A DNA stretch of 64,000 nucleotides from Acidobacteriota bacterium. Lineage in GTDB: Bacteria; Acidobacteriota; Polarisedimenticolia; Polarisedimenticolales; Polarisedimenticolaceae. Positions 54,574 through 62,567 of this stretch are shown here, in pieces. The first letter of the stretch is position 1. Every line of letters begins with the position of its first letter. Under the pieces are notes generated by a model that did not search any database, was not told the origin of the DNA, and was given only the letters and a program-made list of their open reading frames with translations. The stretch is taken from assembly GCA_029861955.1 (NCBI GenBank), contig JAOTYK010000011.1, positions 62,001 through 126,000 on the forward strand. The letters are read 5' to 3'. The position numbers and the translations under genes were made by a program.

Positions 54574-54601
54574 TTGACACCTTTTTATGCATCTCTAATA
54601 T
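54574..54601 (+). promoter_or_regulatory. Strong promoter of the lysine-rich protein gene
   Basis: A consensus TTGACA (54574-54579) with TAATAT (54596-54601) at 16 nt, in an AT-rich stretch, suggests high expression. Downstream, CGATCGA-AGTTC-TCGATCG (54619-54637) is a perfect 7-bp inverted repeat in the leader; it may be an operator or a hairpin. Confidence 0.65.
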
Positions 54602-54659
54602 TCGATACTACTAATGACCGATCGAAGTTCTCGATCGACTGAAGGAGGTGATACCGAGC

Positions 54660-55106
54660 ATGGCGAAGAAGAAAGCTACGAAGAAGAAGGCCACCAAGCG
54701 TAAGGCCACCAAGCGTAAGACCAAGCGCAAGGCCACCAAGCGCAAGGCGACCAAGCGTAAGGCCACCAAGAAGAAGGCCACCAAGCGCAAGACCAAGCGT
54801 AAGGCGACCAAGCGCAAGACCAAGCGTAAGGCCACCAAGCGTAAGACCAAGCGCAAGGCCACCAAGAAGAAGGCCACCAAGCGTAAGACCAAGCGTAAGG
54901 CCACCAAGCGTAAGACCAAGCGTAAGGCTACGAAGCGTAAGACCAAGCGTAAGGCTACGAAGCGCAAGGCCACCAAGAAGAAGGCCACCAAGCGTAAGAC
55001 CAAGCGCAAAGCCACCAAGCGTAAGGCGACCAAGAAGAAGGCCACGAAGCGCAAAGCCACCAAGCGTAAGGCCACCAAGCGCAGGACGACCCGCAAGAAG
55101 AAATAG
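54660..55106 (+). CDS. Lysine-rich histone H1-like repeat protein
   Basis: The 148-aa protein is almost entirely Lys, Arg, Ala and Thr, built from short blocks such as KATKRKTKRKATKRKATKKK. No acidic residue occurs. It resembles AlgP/Hc1-type H1-like proteins of other bacteria, which bind DNA. Ribosome site AAGGAGGTGA is near-ideal, and the promoter is strong, so it is probably abundant. The repeated DNA is not a CRISPR: unit lengths vary and the coding frame is maintained. An open frame also exists on the other strand because of base composition but has no start context. Confidence 0.85.
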   Translation: MAKKKATKKKATKRKATKRKTKRKATKRKATKRKATKKKATKRKTKRKATKRKTKRKATKRKTKRKATKKKATKRKTKRKATKRKTKRKATKRKTKRKATKRKATKKKATKRKTKRKATKRKATKKKATKRKATKRKATKRRTTRKKK

Positions 55107-55138
55107 TTCTTCTCGGGCACTCTTGCCGTTAATAAATA

Positions 55139-55882
55139 TCAGGGGGCGCTGCTTGCAGCGTCCCCATTCTTTTTTCTGGGGGCGATCTCTAGCGGGCTGG
55201 GCTTGTACGGGATGGGCTCTTGAAGCGGCTCAACGTCGCCGATCGAGAAGATCCGAATCTTCTCAATCACGACGGGCTCCAGCGGACGACCGCTCCCGTA
55301 GGTCTTGACCGAGGTGATCCGCAGCGCCGCGTCATTGCCGTAGACGACGACACCGATGCAGGGGTAGTGACCCGATAGCCAGGGCTGAGCGCTGGCGCTG
55401 ATGAAGAACTGGACGGCGCTGATCCGGCGTCCGCTGGCGCGCGTCAGCCCCATTCGCCCTTTCACACTGAAGTTGACCGGTCCCCTGCCCTCGTCGTAAG
55501 GGACGTAGACCGACGGCGCCGCCGTCCCGCTACCGGTCCGATCCCCCGCCTCGAACTGGCGACCGGCGATGGCCATGTGGACCTGAGCGCCATCGAAATA
55601 GCGCTCTTTCACCGGTTTTCCGGTGATGATGTCGTTCCACTCCAACTCCCCCTCGGCGGCGGCGGCGAAGTGGGCCACCGATTGGGGGGCCTGTTCCGGC
55701 AACAGGCGGACGATGATCAATCCCATGCTGGTGTGGATTCGGGCATACCAACCGGGGTGGATCACGGTCTCCGGTGGAGTCCAGGCCTCCTCGGCCGGCA
55801 ACGACCCGCTAGCGGAAAAGACCCCTAGAACGACGAGTGCCATCGCCTTCAGGAGCCCGCTGTGGAACGAAATACGTCTCAA
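55139..55882 (-). CDS. Secreted cyclophilin-type peptidyl-prolyl isomerase
   Basis: The 247-aa protein has a signal peptide (AMALVVLGVFSASGSLPA) and a cyclophilin-like domain: IHTSMGLIIVRLLPEQAPQS (residues about 48-68), FDGAQVHMAIAGRQFEAGD, GRMGLTRASGRRISAVQFFI and GVVVYGNDAALRITSVKTYG. Several active-site residues (the usual FHR and QFF) are partly changed, with VQFF kept. It probably assists folding in the periplasm. Its 3' end lies inside the terminator of the H1-like gene. Confidence 0.82.
   Translation of the reverse strand: MRRISFHSGLLKAMALVVLGVFSASGSLPAEEAWTPPETVIHPGWYARIHTSMGLIIVRLLPEQAPQSVAHFAAAAEGELEWNDIITGKPVKERYFDGAQVHMAIAGRQFEAGDRTGSGTAAPSVYVPYDEGRGPVNFSVKGRMGLTRASGRRISAVQFFISASAQPWLSGHYPCIGVVVYGNDAALRITSVKTYGSGRPLEPVVIEKIRIFSIGDVEPLQEPIPYKPSPLEIAPRKKNGDAASSAP
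55142..55175 (+). terminator. Rho-independent terminator after the H1-like gene
   Basis: An 11-bp stem (GGGGGCGCTGC / GCAGCGTCCCC, one G-U) with a very short loop is followed by ATTCTTTTTT. It overlaps the last codons of the convergent cyclophilin gene, so one sequence serves both as coding tail and terminator. Confidence 0.8.
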
Positions 55883-55964
55883 GGATGCCTCGTGCCGATC
55901 GGGGTACGATCCTGAAGATCGTACGCATCGACCCCGTGTGCCGCAAGGGAACCCAGCCCATGGG

Positions 55965-55994
55965 TTGAACCAACGCCACTTTCACCCTTATATT
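55965..55994 (+). promoter_or_regulatory. pilT promoter
   Basis: TTGAAC (55965-55970) and TATATT (55989-55994) are 18 nt apart. The start would be about 30 nt before the ATG at 56030, with AGGAGG in between. Confidence 0.6.
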
Positions 55995-56029
55995 CCCGTT
56001 GACCCTGGCAGCGACAGCAGGAGGTTTGC

Positions 56030-57613
56030 ATGGCCCAGCTCGATCCCTTACTCGAAGCGTTGCACACGCGTAACGCGGATGAGTTGGTGTTGCAACATGG
56101 GCAACAGCCCTCCTTCCGGATGGGGGATCAGAGCAAATCAGTCTCCCCGAAGGTGCTCCAACAACCCCAGATCGCACGACTGCTGACGGAGTTGGCGGGA
56201 CAGATCGAGGCGGCGCAGATCTCCACCGGGCAGCCAACTCGCTTTATCTACGAACACCCGACGGCCGGCCCGTTCCACTTCGACGTGACGGCCAACGATG
56301 ACGCATTCTGTGCCCGGGCTCGGATCCACGCGCCTGAACCGGCCTCGGCATATGAGGCACCTGCGGTTTCTGCGGCCCCGGCGGTCGCGGACCCGGCGGT
56401 CGCGGACCCGGCACCGGTCGTCGAGAGCGTGGCAATCCCCGTCTCTGAACAGGCAGCTTCGGCACCGACGGACGCACCGACCGAGACACCGGCTCCAGCC
56501 GTCTCCACGGCGCCCGACGATGAACCACCGATCTGCGCGCTGCTGCGACAGATGTTTGAGATGGGTGCCAGCGACCTTCACCTTTCCTCGGGCGAGACAC
56601 CGATGATTCGGGTCCACGGAGGGATGACCGCACTCGAGGGACGTCCTGCGAACTCCGATACCGAGACCCGCGAGCTGTTGTGGGCGATCATGCCGGAGCG
56701 GAACCGCGAGGAGTTCCGTGAGACGAACGACAGCGACTTCGCCTACGAGATCGAGGGGATCTCGAGGTTCCGCGCCAACGTCTTCCGCGACCGCAATGGG
56801 ATCGGTGGCGTCTTCCGCACGATCCCGACCGAGATCTTGACGGCCGAACAGCTCGACCTTCCGCCGGCGATCCTTCGCCTCTGTAACCTTCACAAGGGTC
56901 TTGTCGTCGTCACCGGCCCAACGGGCTCGGGCAAGTCCACGACCCTCGCCGCGATGGTCGACCACATCAACAAGACCCGAAAAGACCACATCATCACCAT
57001 CGAAGATCCGATCGAGTTTGTGCATCAGAATCGCGGTTGCCTCGTCAACCAGCGCGAGGTGGGCACGCATACGGAGGGGTTCAAGCGGGCGCTGCGGGCG
57101 GCACTTCGCGAGGACCCCGACATCGTCCTGGTCGGCGAGATGCGCGACCTCGAGACCGTCGCCATCGCCATCGAAACCGCCGAGACGGGTCATCTGGTGT
57201 TCGGCACCCTCCACACCACGACGGCGTGCTCCACGGTGGATCGGGTCATCGATCAGTTTCCCGGTGATCGTCAGTCCCAGATCCGGACCATGCTCTCCGA
57301 GTCCTTGAAGGGTGTCGTCGCCCAGACGCTTCTGAAGAAGAAGGGGGGCGGGCGCGTCGCGGCCCTGGAGGTCCTGATCGTCACACCCGCAATCTCGAAT
57401 CTGATCCGCGAGGGGAAAACGTTCCAGATTCCCAGCCTGATGCAGACCGGAAAGAAAATCGGCATGACGCTTCTGAACGACGCGCTGGCGGAACTGGTCA
57501 AGAAGGGACTGGTGGAACCCGAGGAGGCCTACAGCAAGTCGATCGACAAGGCGGGCCTGATGACCAACTTCAAGAGCGGCAACATCCGCTTCACGCCGCC
57601 GGGCGAGGAATAG
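56030..57613 (+). CDS. pilT: PilT-type retraction ATPase with duplicated N-terminal domain
   Basis: PilT drives type IV pilus retraction. The AAA core is intact: GPTGSGKSTTLAAM (Walker A, residue about 296), ITIEDPIEFVHQ, DPDIVLVGEMRDLET (Walker B), GHLVFGTLHTTTA and AISNLIREGKTFQIPSLMQT, the retraction-type tail. At 527 aa it is about 160 longer than usual. Residues 6-100 (RNADELVLQHGQQPSFRMGD) look like a second copy of the PilT N-domain, which recurs at about 168-265 (GASDLHLSSGETPMIRVHGG). A Pro/Ala/Val-rich linker joins them. It may tie the motor to another protein. Confidence 0.92.
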   Translation: MAQLDPLLEALHTRNADELVLQHGQQPSFRMGDQSKSVSPKVLQQPQIARLLTELAGQIEAAQISTGQPTRFIYEHPTAGPFHFDVTANDDAFCARARIHAPEPASAYEAPAVSAAPAVADPAVADPAPVVESVAIPVSEQAASAPTDAPTETPAPAVSTAPDDEPPICALLRQMFEMGASDLHLSSGETPMIRVHGGMTALEGRPANSDTETRELLWAIMPERNREEFRETNDSDFAYEIEGISRFRANVFRDRNGIGGVFRTIPTEILTAEQLDLPPAILRLCNLHKGLVVVTGPTGSGKSTTLAAMVDHINKTRKDHIITIEDPIEFVHQNRGCLVNQREVGTHTEGFKRALRAALREDPDIVLVGEMRDLETVAIAIETAETGHLVFGTLHTTTACSTVDRVIDQFPGDRQSQIRTMLSESLKGVVAQTLLKKKGGGRVAALEVLIVTPAISNLIREGKTFQIPSLMQTGKKIGMTLLNDALAELVKKGLVEPEEAYSKSIDKAGLMTNFKSGNIRFTPPGEE

Positions 57614-57622
57614 GCATACCGG

Positions 57623-58069
57623 TCAGTCGTCGACGGGGGTCGCGACCTCGCTGAGGTCGACCAGCTCAATGCCGATCTCTCGGGCGACGTCAACGCTCCG
57701 GGTATCCCGGTAGAATTCGCCGTAGTAGACCCGCTGGATCCCTGCGTTGGCGATCAACTGGAAGCAGTTCCAGCATGGCGAGGCGGTGGTGTAGATCTCC
57801 GCCTTTTGAATGGAGACGCCGTTCTTCGCCGCCTGGATAATGGCATTGGCCTCGGCATGCACCGTCGCGACGCAGTGGTTGTTGTCCATCAGATGGCCCA
57901 CGTCGTCACAGTGAGGCATCCCGCGAACTGAGCCGTTGTAACCGGTGGAGAGGATCGTACGATCCCGAACGATGACCGCACCCACGTGCTTGCGGTCACA
58001 GGTCGACCGGGTGGCCGCCTGATGGGCGATATTCATGAAATAGGTGTGCCAGTCGACCCGGGCGCTCAT
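57623..58069 (-). CDS. dCMP deaminase family protein (ComEB-like)
   Basis: The 148-aa protein has the zinc-dependent deaminase motif H71-A-E73 in ATVHAEANAIIQ and P-C99-W-N-C102 in SPCWNCF. It begins VDWHTYFMNIAHQAATRSTC and has GAVIVRDRTILSTGYNGSVR, the dCMP deaminase form. It deaminates dCMP to dUMP for thymidylate. No competence genes are next to it. It converges on pilT 9 nt away. Confidence 0.93.
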   Translation of the reverse strand: MSARVDWHTYFMNIAHQAATRSTCDRKHVGAVIVRDRTILSTGYNGSVRGMPHCDDVGHLMDNNHCVATVHAEANAIIQAAKNGVSIQKAEIYTTASPCWNCFQLIANAGIQRVYYGEFYRDTRSVDVAREIGIELVDLSEVATPVDD

Positions 58070-58130
58070 GGTGGATCCCTCGTCTCCCTCGGTGGGAGTG
58101 GTGTCATGAGCGCCTATTCTAGCGAGTCCG

Positions 58131-59522
58131 TCAGCCCACTGCCTTGTTTTTGCTCCAACGCGGGTTGGTAATCTCGTACTTCGCGACCTTGTAGTTCATC
58201 ACGCGAGACGAGATCCCCAGAAACTGGGCGGCCTCTTTCTGGACCCACCCGTTGATCCGGAGTGCCTCGAGGATCGCCAGTTTCTCCAGCTCTTCCAACT
58301 CGATTCCGGTCGGCGGCAGACGAAGGCTGAACCCCTGCAACGCATCCTGCATCACGCCGCCCGTGCTGGCGATATGCAGGTCTTCCTGACGGATGTACGG
58401 TTGCTCGCTGAGCAGGACCGCGCGCTCCATCGTGTTCTTCAGTTCGCGGATGTTTCCGGGCCAGGTGTGGCGCTGAAGGACCTTGACGGCACCGGGGTCG
58501 ATCCCACGGATGTCCTTCTTCATCTCGACCGACGCCTTATCGATGAAGTGACGGCAGAGAGAGATGATGTCCTCCCGGCGCTCCCTCAGTGGCGGAACGT
58601 TGAGCGTCACAACATTGAGTCGGTAGTAGAGGTCCTCGCGGAACTCACCGGTCTCGATCGCTTTCTCGAGGTTGATATTGGTGGCCCCGATCACTCGCAC
58701 GTCGGCCTGGATCGTCCGGCTCCCACCGAGACGCTCGAATTCTCGCTCCTGCAGTACCCGAAGGACCTTCGACTGGGTCGAGAGGCTCATGTTGCCGATC
58801 TCATCGAGGAACAGGGTTCCGCCGTCGGCCAGTTCGAAACGACCGGTCCGCTGACGATCGGCACCCGTGAACGCCCCTCGCTCGTGTCCGAACAGCTCGG
58901 ACTCCAGGAGGTTCTCGTGAAGCGCCGCACAGTTCATCTTGACGAACGGCTGGTCGGAGCGACTGGAGGTGGAGTGGAGTGCCTCCGCGACGAGCTCCTT
59001 GCCCACACCCGTCTCGCCGAGTACCAGGACGGTTGCGTTGGAGTGGGCGACCTTCTCAACGGTGTTGAGGACTTCCCGCATCTGTGGGCTTTCGCCGACG
59101 ATATTGTCGAAGTTTTGGTGATCGGCGTCCCGTCGATAGGTCTCGACCCGCGCCATGAGTTTGCGGTGCTCCTGTGCCCGCTCGACCTTTATCTCGAGCT
59201 CGTCGAGGTCGAACGGTTTTAAGACATAGTCGTGGGCACCGGCCCTCATCGCCTCGACGGCGGTTTCCACCGTTCCGTACGCGGTCATCAGGATGACGAC
59301 GGTCGTCTCGTTGATCTTCTTGCTGTGACGAAGCACCTCGAGACCGCTGGCGCCGGGCATCTTGTAGTCGGAGACCACCAGATCGAACGCATCGCTCTCA
59401 AGCCGACTCATCGCCTCATTGCCGTCACGGGCCTGGGAGACTTGCCAACCGCGATCCTCGAACGCGGTGACAATGCCCTCCCGGAGGTTCTGCTCGTCCT
59501 CGACGACCAGTATCTTCTTCAT
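58131..59522 (-). CDS. NtrC-family sigma-54 response regulator
   Basis: The 463-aa regulator has a canonical receiver: D9 in VVEDEQ, acceptor D52 in VVSDYKMPG, T80 and K102 in YVLKPFDLDE. The AAA+ domain has GETGVGKE, GHERGAFTGADRQRTG and GGTLFLDEIGNM, and a Fis-type HTH (KEAAQFLGISSRVMNYKVAK) ends it. It is paired with the histidine kinase gene, overlapping by ATGA. It activates sigma-54 promoters on phosphorylation; the promoter at 26548 is one candidate target in this window. Confidence 0.96.
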   Translation of the reverse strand: MKKILVVEDEQNLREGIVTAFEDRGWQVSQARDGNEAMSRLESDAFDLVVSDYKMPGASGLEVLRHSKKINETTVVILMTAYGTVETAVEAMRAGAHDYVLKPFDLDELEIKVERAQEHRKLMARVETYRRDADHQNFDNIVGESPQMREVLNTVEKVAHSNATVLVLGETGVGKELVAEALHSTSSRSDQPFVKMNCAALHENLLESELFGHERGAFTGADRQRTGRFELADGGTLFLDEIGNMSLSTQSKVLRVLQEREFERLGGSRTIQADVRVIGATNINLEKAIETGEFREDLYYRLNVVTLNVPPLRERREDIISLCRHFIDKASVEMKKDIRGIDPGAVKVLQRHTWPGNIRELKNTMERAVLLSEQPYIRQEDLHIASTGGVMQDALQGFSLRLPPTGIELEELEKLAILEALRINGWVQKEAAQFLGISSRVMNYKVAKYEITNPRWSKNKAVG

Positions 59523-60703
59523 CGAATCGACTCCTCTTCTGTCATGGTGATCAACGGCAAGCGCAGCGTGAAGCGCGCACCGCCGAGTTGGGATCGATCG
59601 ACGGCGATGGCGCCGCTGTGGCTGTCGACGAACTTTCGGACGACCGAAAGTCCGACACCCGATCCCTGAGGTTTAGTTGTGAAGAACGGGAAAAAGATCG
59701 ATTCCCGCAGGTCCTCGTCAATACCGGGCCCGCTATCGGAGACGGTGACGACGAGGAACTCTTTCGCCTCCGGCAAGCCTCCCCGTCCGACGACCGCCGG
59801 GCGATAGGGAACACTTGGCGAGGACGACGCGGGTACACGCTCGGCCTCGATTTCGATGGTGCCCCGTCCGTCCATCGCTTCGATGGCGTTCAGGATGAGA
59901 TTCTCGAAAACCTGCCGTAGCAGCGTGACATCCATCCGGAGCGGAGAAAGACCCTCGCCAAACCGGGTGTTGATCTCGAGCCGGTCCGGTTGGGATCGTT
60001 CGCGGGCGATCGTTAGGGCGTCCTGCAACACCGGCTCGATTCGGTCGTTGGTGAACTGCAGGGCGACCGGTCGGACAAACTCGAGACACGAAGTCACGGT
60101 GTGATTCAGTCGCGCGAGTTCGCCGTTGATCTTGTCGATCAGATCGGTATCCATGCCTTCCGAGTTCAGGCGGCGTCCGACCAACTTGCAGCTGACACCG
60201 ATCGACGCCAACGGATTGCGAATCTCGTGGGCCAGGCTTGCGGCCATCTGGCCAACCGCCGCCAGTCGCTCCTGGAGGCGCTCCTGCTCTTCCCGATGTT
60301 CGATGGGGGTGAGGTCCTTGAAGAACATCGCCGTGCCGGTCACGTGGCCCTGGTCGTCCCTGATGTGGGACAGCGTGAAGCCCAGGGTCTTGCCATCGGC
60401 CCGGCCCGGGTGAAGAGGGATCTCCGCCCGATTGGGGAGTTGGTCCAGGATGAAAGAGTCCTTGAGTAGATCGACCAGTTGGGGGTGGGGACGCAACGCG
60501 TCGTTCATCGGGTCGCCGACCTCGACGTGGTCTGCGAGGTCCAGCGCGTGCCGCCCGATCTCGTTGATCAGGGCGATCCGCCCGTCGGAGCCGACGGCCA
60601 GAACCCCACAGCGCATCCCGTCGATGAGTCCGTGGAGGAACGCCGCCCGAGACGGTTTCCCGACAAGCGCAACATCTTTACTGCATGTAGCGATCAAACC
60701 CAT
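59519..60703 (-). CDS. PAS-containing sensor histidine kinase (NtrB-like)
   Basis: The 394-aa kinase has no TM segment, so it is cytoplasmic. Residues about 20-130 form a PAS domain (MRCGVLAVGSDGRIALINEI). The phospho-acceptor is H159 in SLAHEIRNPLASIGV, followed by HATPase motifs NLILNAIEAMDG (N box), SDSGPGIDEDLRESIFFPFF and GSGVGLSVVRKFVDSH. It phosphorylates the next gene's NtrC-type regulator. The signal is unknown; PAS could sense redox, light or a small molecule. Confidence 0.95.
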   Translation of the reverse strand: MGLIATCSKDVALVGKPSRAAFLHGLIDGMRCGVLAVGSDGRIALINEIGRHALDLADHVEVGDPMNDALRPHPQLVDLLKDSFILDQLPNRAEIPLHPGRADGKTLGFTLSHIRDDQGHVTGTAMFFKDLTPIEHREEQERLQERLAAVGQMAASLAHEIRNPLASIGVSCKLVGRRLNSEGMDTDLIDKINGELARLNHTVTSCLEFVRPVALQFTNDRIEPVLQDALTIARERSQPDRLEINTRFGEGLSPLRMDVTLLRQVFENLILNAIEAMDGRGTIEIEAERVPASSSPSVPYRPAVVGRGGLPEAKEFLVVTVSDSGPGIDEDLRESIFFPFFTTKPQGSGVGLSVVRKFVDSHSGAIAVDRSQLGGARFTLRLPLITMTEEESIR

Positions 60704-60738
60704 TTGACCTGTGCCCTATACGCCCTTCGCGTATTACA

Positions 60739-60767
60739 AATCTAGGGTTCTAAATTTCCATATGCAA
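60739..60767 (-). promoter_or_regulatory. Promoter of the histidine kinase operon
   Basis: TTGCAT (60762-60767 on minus) and TAGATT (60739-60744) are 17 nt apart, with an AT-rich stretch further upstream. An inverted repeat ATACGC-CCTTC-GCGTAT at 60718-60734 lies across the expected start site, a good place for a repressor. Confidence 0.45.
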
Positions 60768-60877
60768 CTGTCTTGAGGCGAATTTCAGGAGATAAAATCG
60801 TCGAATTTAGGGGTTTTTTGCGTAATTCGGCGTCCCACCGGGCCGGTGCCCAGGTGAGGGATTATCTGGCGAGACGA

Positions 60878-61459
60878 TCAGTTGATGACGAGATCGCCAC
60901 CGAACCAGCTGAGCCCGGCAATGGGGCCCGGTAGGGGTGGCTGCGAGTCCTGGAGGGCCGCCGAGTTGAATGTCAGCGCGCTACCGTTGGAATCGCTGTC
61001 GGTGGTCTCAAAAATCAGGTCGATCAGTCGGACCGTTCCGTTGGCGTCGGCACCGCCGCTACAACCGGCGCAACTGATTCCAATCACCAGGTTTCCGGGA
61101 GCCCCCTCCGTGACGGCATAGATTGCCGGCCCGGCGGACTCGATCAACGTGCCGGCAGTCCACTGGACGAACCGCACCTGGGACGCATCGAACAGAACGT
61201 CGAAACCGGCACCGAACACATCCGTCGTGTCCGTCACGGAAACACGTACGACGACCTGGTCGTCGGCCGGCCCCGAGACCTCGCTCATGGCGACCGAGAG
61301 GGGGCCAGGGCTGGGCTGGGCAGCCTGAAAATTCATCACGAGATTCGTGGAGCCCGAAGGCCCGCCGCCGACGACGCCTGATCCGCCAGAACCACCGGAA
61401 CAGGCGACGGAAAACATCAATGCGATTCCGATTCCCGATGCCAACCAAGATCGACCCAT
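60878..61459 (-). CDS. Cohesin-like domain lipoprotein
   Basis: The 193-aa protein has lipobox MFSVAC (Cys at about residue 20), a Gly/Ser-rich linker GGSGGSGVVGGGPSGS, then a cohesin-type domain: VVVRVSVTDTTDVFGAGFDV, QVRFVQWTAGTLIES, NLVIGISCAGCSGGADANGT and VRLIDLIFETTDSDSN. Cohesins bind dockerins, and two dockerin proteins follow upstream on the same strand. ATG 61459 has GGGAG close by. It is the likely cell-surface receptor of the set. Confidence 0.8.
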   Translation of the reverse strand: MGRSWLASGIGIALMFSVACSGGSGGSGVVGGGPSGSTNLVMNFQAAQPSPGPLSVAMSEVSGPADDQVVVRVSVTDTTDVFGAGFDVLFDASQVRFVQWTAGTLIESAGPAIYAVTEGAPGNLVIGISCAGCSGGADANGTVRLIDLIFETTDSDSNGSALTFNSAALQDSQPPLPGPIAGLSWFGGDLVIN

Positions 61460-61497
61460 GGAGTTCTCCCTCACCGTCAGATTAGTGTGCCGGAGTC

Positions 61498-62352
61498 TCA
61501 TGGGCAAGCGCCAACGCTCCAGGTCGATCCGTTCCAGCAGCTACCGAAGTCCGACGCCAGCATCGCCAGATCGACGCCATCAACCGTACCATCGCCGTCG
61601 AGGTCGGCATCCGGATTGTAGCGTGCGTCGCCCTGGTCGAACCCGTGGGAATAGGCCATCCACGTAAGATCCTGCCCGTCGACCCGGTCCTCGGTATCGC
61701 TGTCGCTACGGTTGACGTCGCATCGCTCGGGGTCAAAATCGATCTGGAACGAACGACCATGGGGGGCGAAAACGTTGTCGGGATTGACGATTTCGAAATT
61801 CAGGGTCCGCTGACCGATTTCCATCGAACGTTGGCCCCGTGCCGACGACTCGACCGTAAGAAGCACGTCGATCTCGTTGCACGACTGGACGGTGACGTTT
61901 TCGAGGCGCAGCAACGGCTGACCGTTCTCGTCTGCCGGAATCCCGTTGGTCAGCAATTCGACATCGGCCCCGGACTCGAAGTTGGCCCCGGCCAACGTCA
62001 CCCAGACCTGATCGCCCTGCATTACCTGAACCTGACCGTTGGAAGTGACCGCCGGTCGTGCCCAGCCGGAGATCTCGTTCGAGATGTCGGAGGACTCTCC
62101 CCCGGAATCCAGTGAGCGGACGGCAACGTAATACTCGGTACAGTCCTGAAGGTTGGTCAGGACGGTGGTCGTCTGGCCGGAGACATCGGCGGACTGGGTG
62201 TAGTTGCCCGACGAGGTGCCGTAGTAGACACGGTACCCGGTGGCCCCGGCTGCGCTATCCCAGGCGAGGTGCATCTCCCCCGCAACCATTGGGGTGAATG
62301 AAACCAACAGCGTGGCAACCAGAGCGCCAGGTACGTAATGGGCCAGTCGCAT
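61498..62352 (-). CDS. Secreted FN3-dockerin protein 1
   Basis: The 284-aa protein has a signal peptide (GALVATLLVSFTPMVAGE), a fibronectin type III domain (about 27-110: HLAWDSAAGATGYRVYYGTS, CTEYYVAVRSLDSGGESSDI), a middle beta domain and a C-terminal dockerin. The dockerin repeats are DVNRSDSDTEDRVDGQDLTW and NPDADLDGDGTVDGVDLAML, each with the DxNxDG/DxDxDG calcium loop. The ribosome site lies inside a hairpin (62357-62380). It ends 38 nt before the cohesin gene and is likely its partner. Confidence 0.88.
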   Translation of the reverse strand: MRLAHYVPGALVATLLVSFTPMVAGEMHLAWDSAAGATGYRVYYGTSSGNYTQSADVSGQTTTVLTNLQDCTEYYVAVRSLDSGGESSDISNEISGWARPAVTSNGQVQVMQGDQVWVTLAGANFESGADVELLTNGIPADENGQPLLRLENVTVQSCNEIDVLLTVESSARGQRSMEIGQRTLNFEIVNPDNVFAPHGRSFQIDFDPERCDVNRSDSDTEDRVDGQDLTWMAYSHGFDQGDARYNPDADLDGDGTVDGVDLAMLASDFGSCWNGSTWSVGACP

Positions 62353-62356
62353 GAGT

Positions 62357-62380
62357 CCTCCCGCGCAGTACGCGGGGAGG
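62357..62380 (-). promoter_or_regulatory. Hairpin covering the ribosome site of FN3-dockerin gene 1
   Basis: On the minus strand the ribosome site GGGAGG four nt before the ATG is the 3' arm of a GC-rich hairpin: CCTCCCGCG against CGCGGGGAGG, 9 bp with one bulge and a 5-nt loop. Its folding would hide the site. A second 7-bp hairpin (CGATGAC / GTCATCG, 62407-62427) lies just upstream. I match neither to a known riboswitch. Confidence 0.5.
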
Positions 62381-62567
62381 GATAGAGCAACGTGGGTGCC
62401 AGGGATCGATGACGGTGGGAGTCATCGTCGGTAGACACACAAGTCTTTTACGTGGAGTCACTTGCGACCGTTCTGACGGGACGTGCAAGCCTGCATTATC
62501 GGCGTTTTCAGGGGTATCTGTGACAAATCGGTAATTGCCGTAGCCTGGACCGTAACGGATCTGTGCG

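Noticed and set aside
54660-55106. CRISPR-like or satellite repeat array
   Set aside because: Unit length and spacers vary, the frame is kept throughout and it encodes a coherent basic protein.
54611-55120. A 169-codon Leu/Arg/Val-rich frame antisense to the lysine-rich gene
   Set aside because: It is the shadow of a Lys/Arg/Ala/Thr repeat; composition explains it and the plus-strand gene has an ideal ribosome site and promoter.
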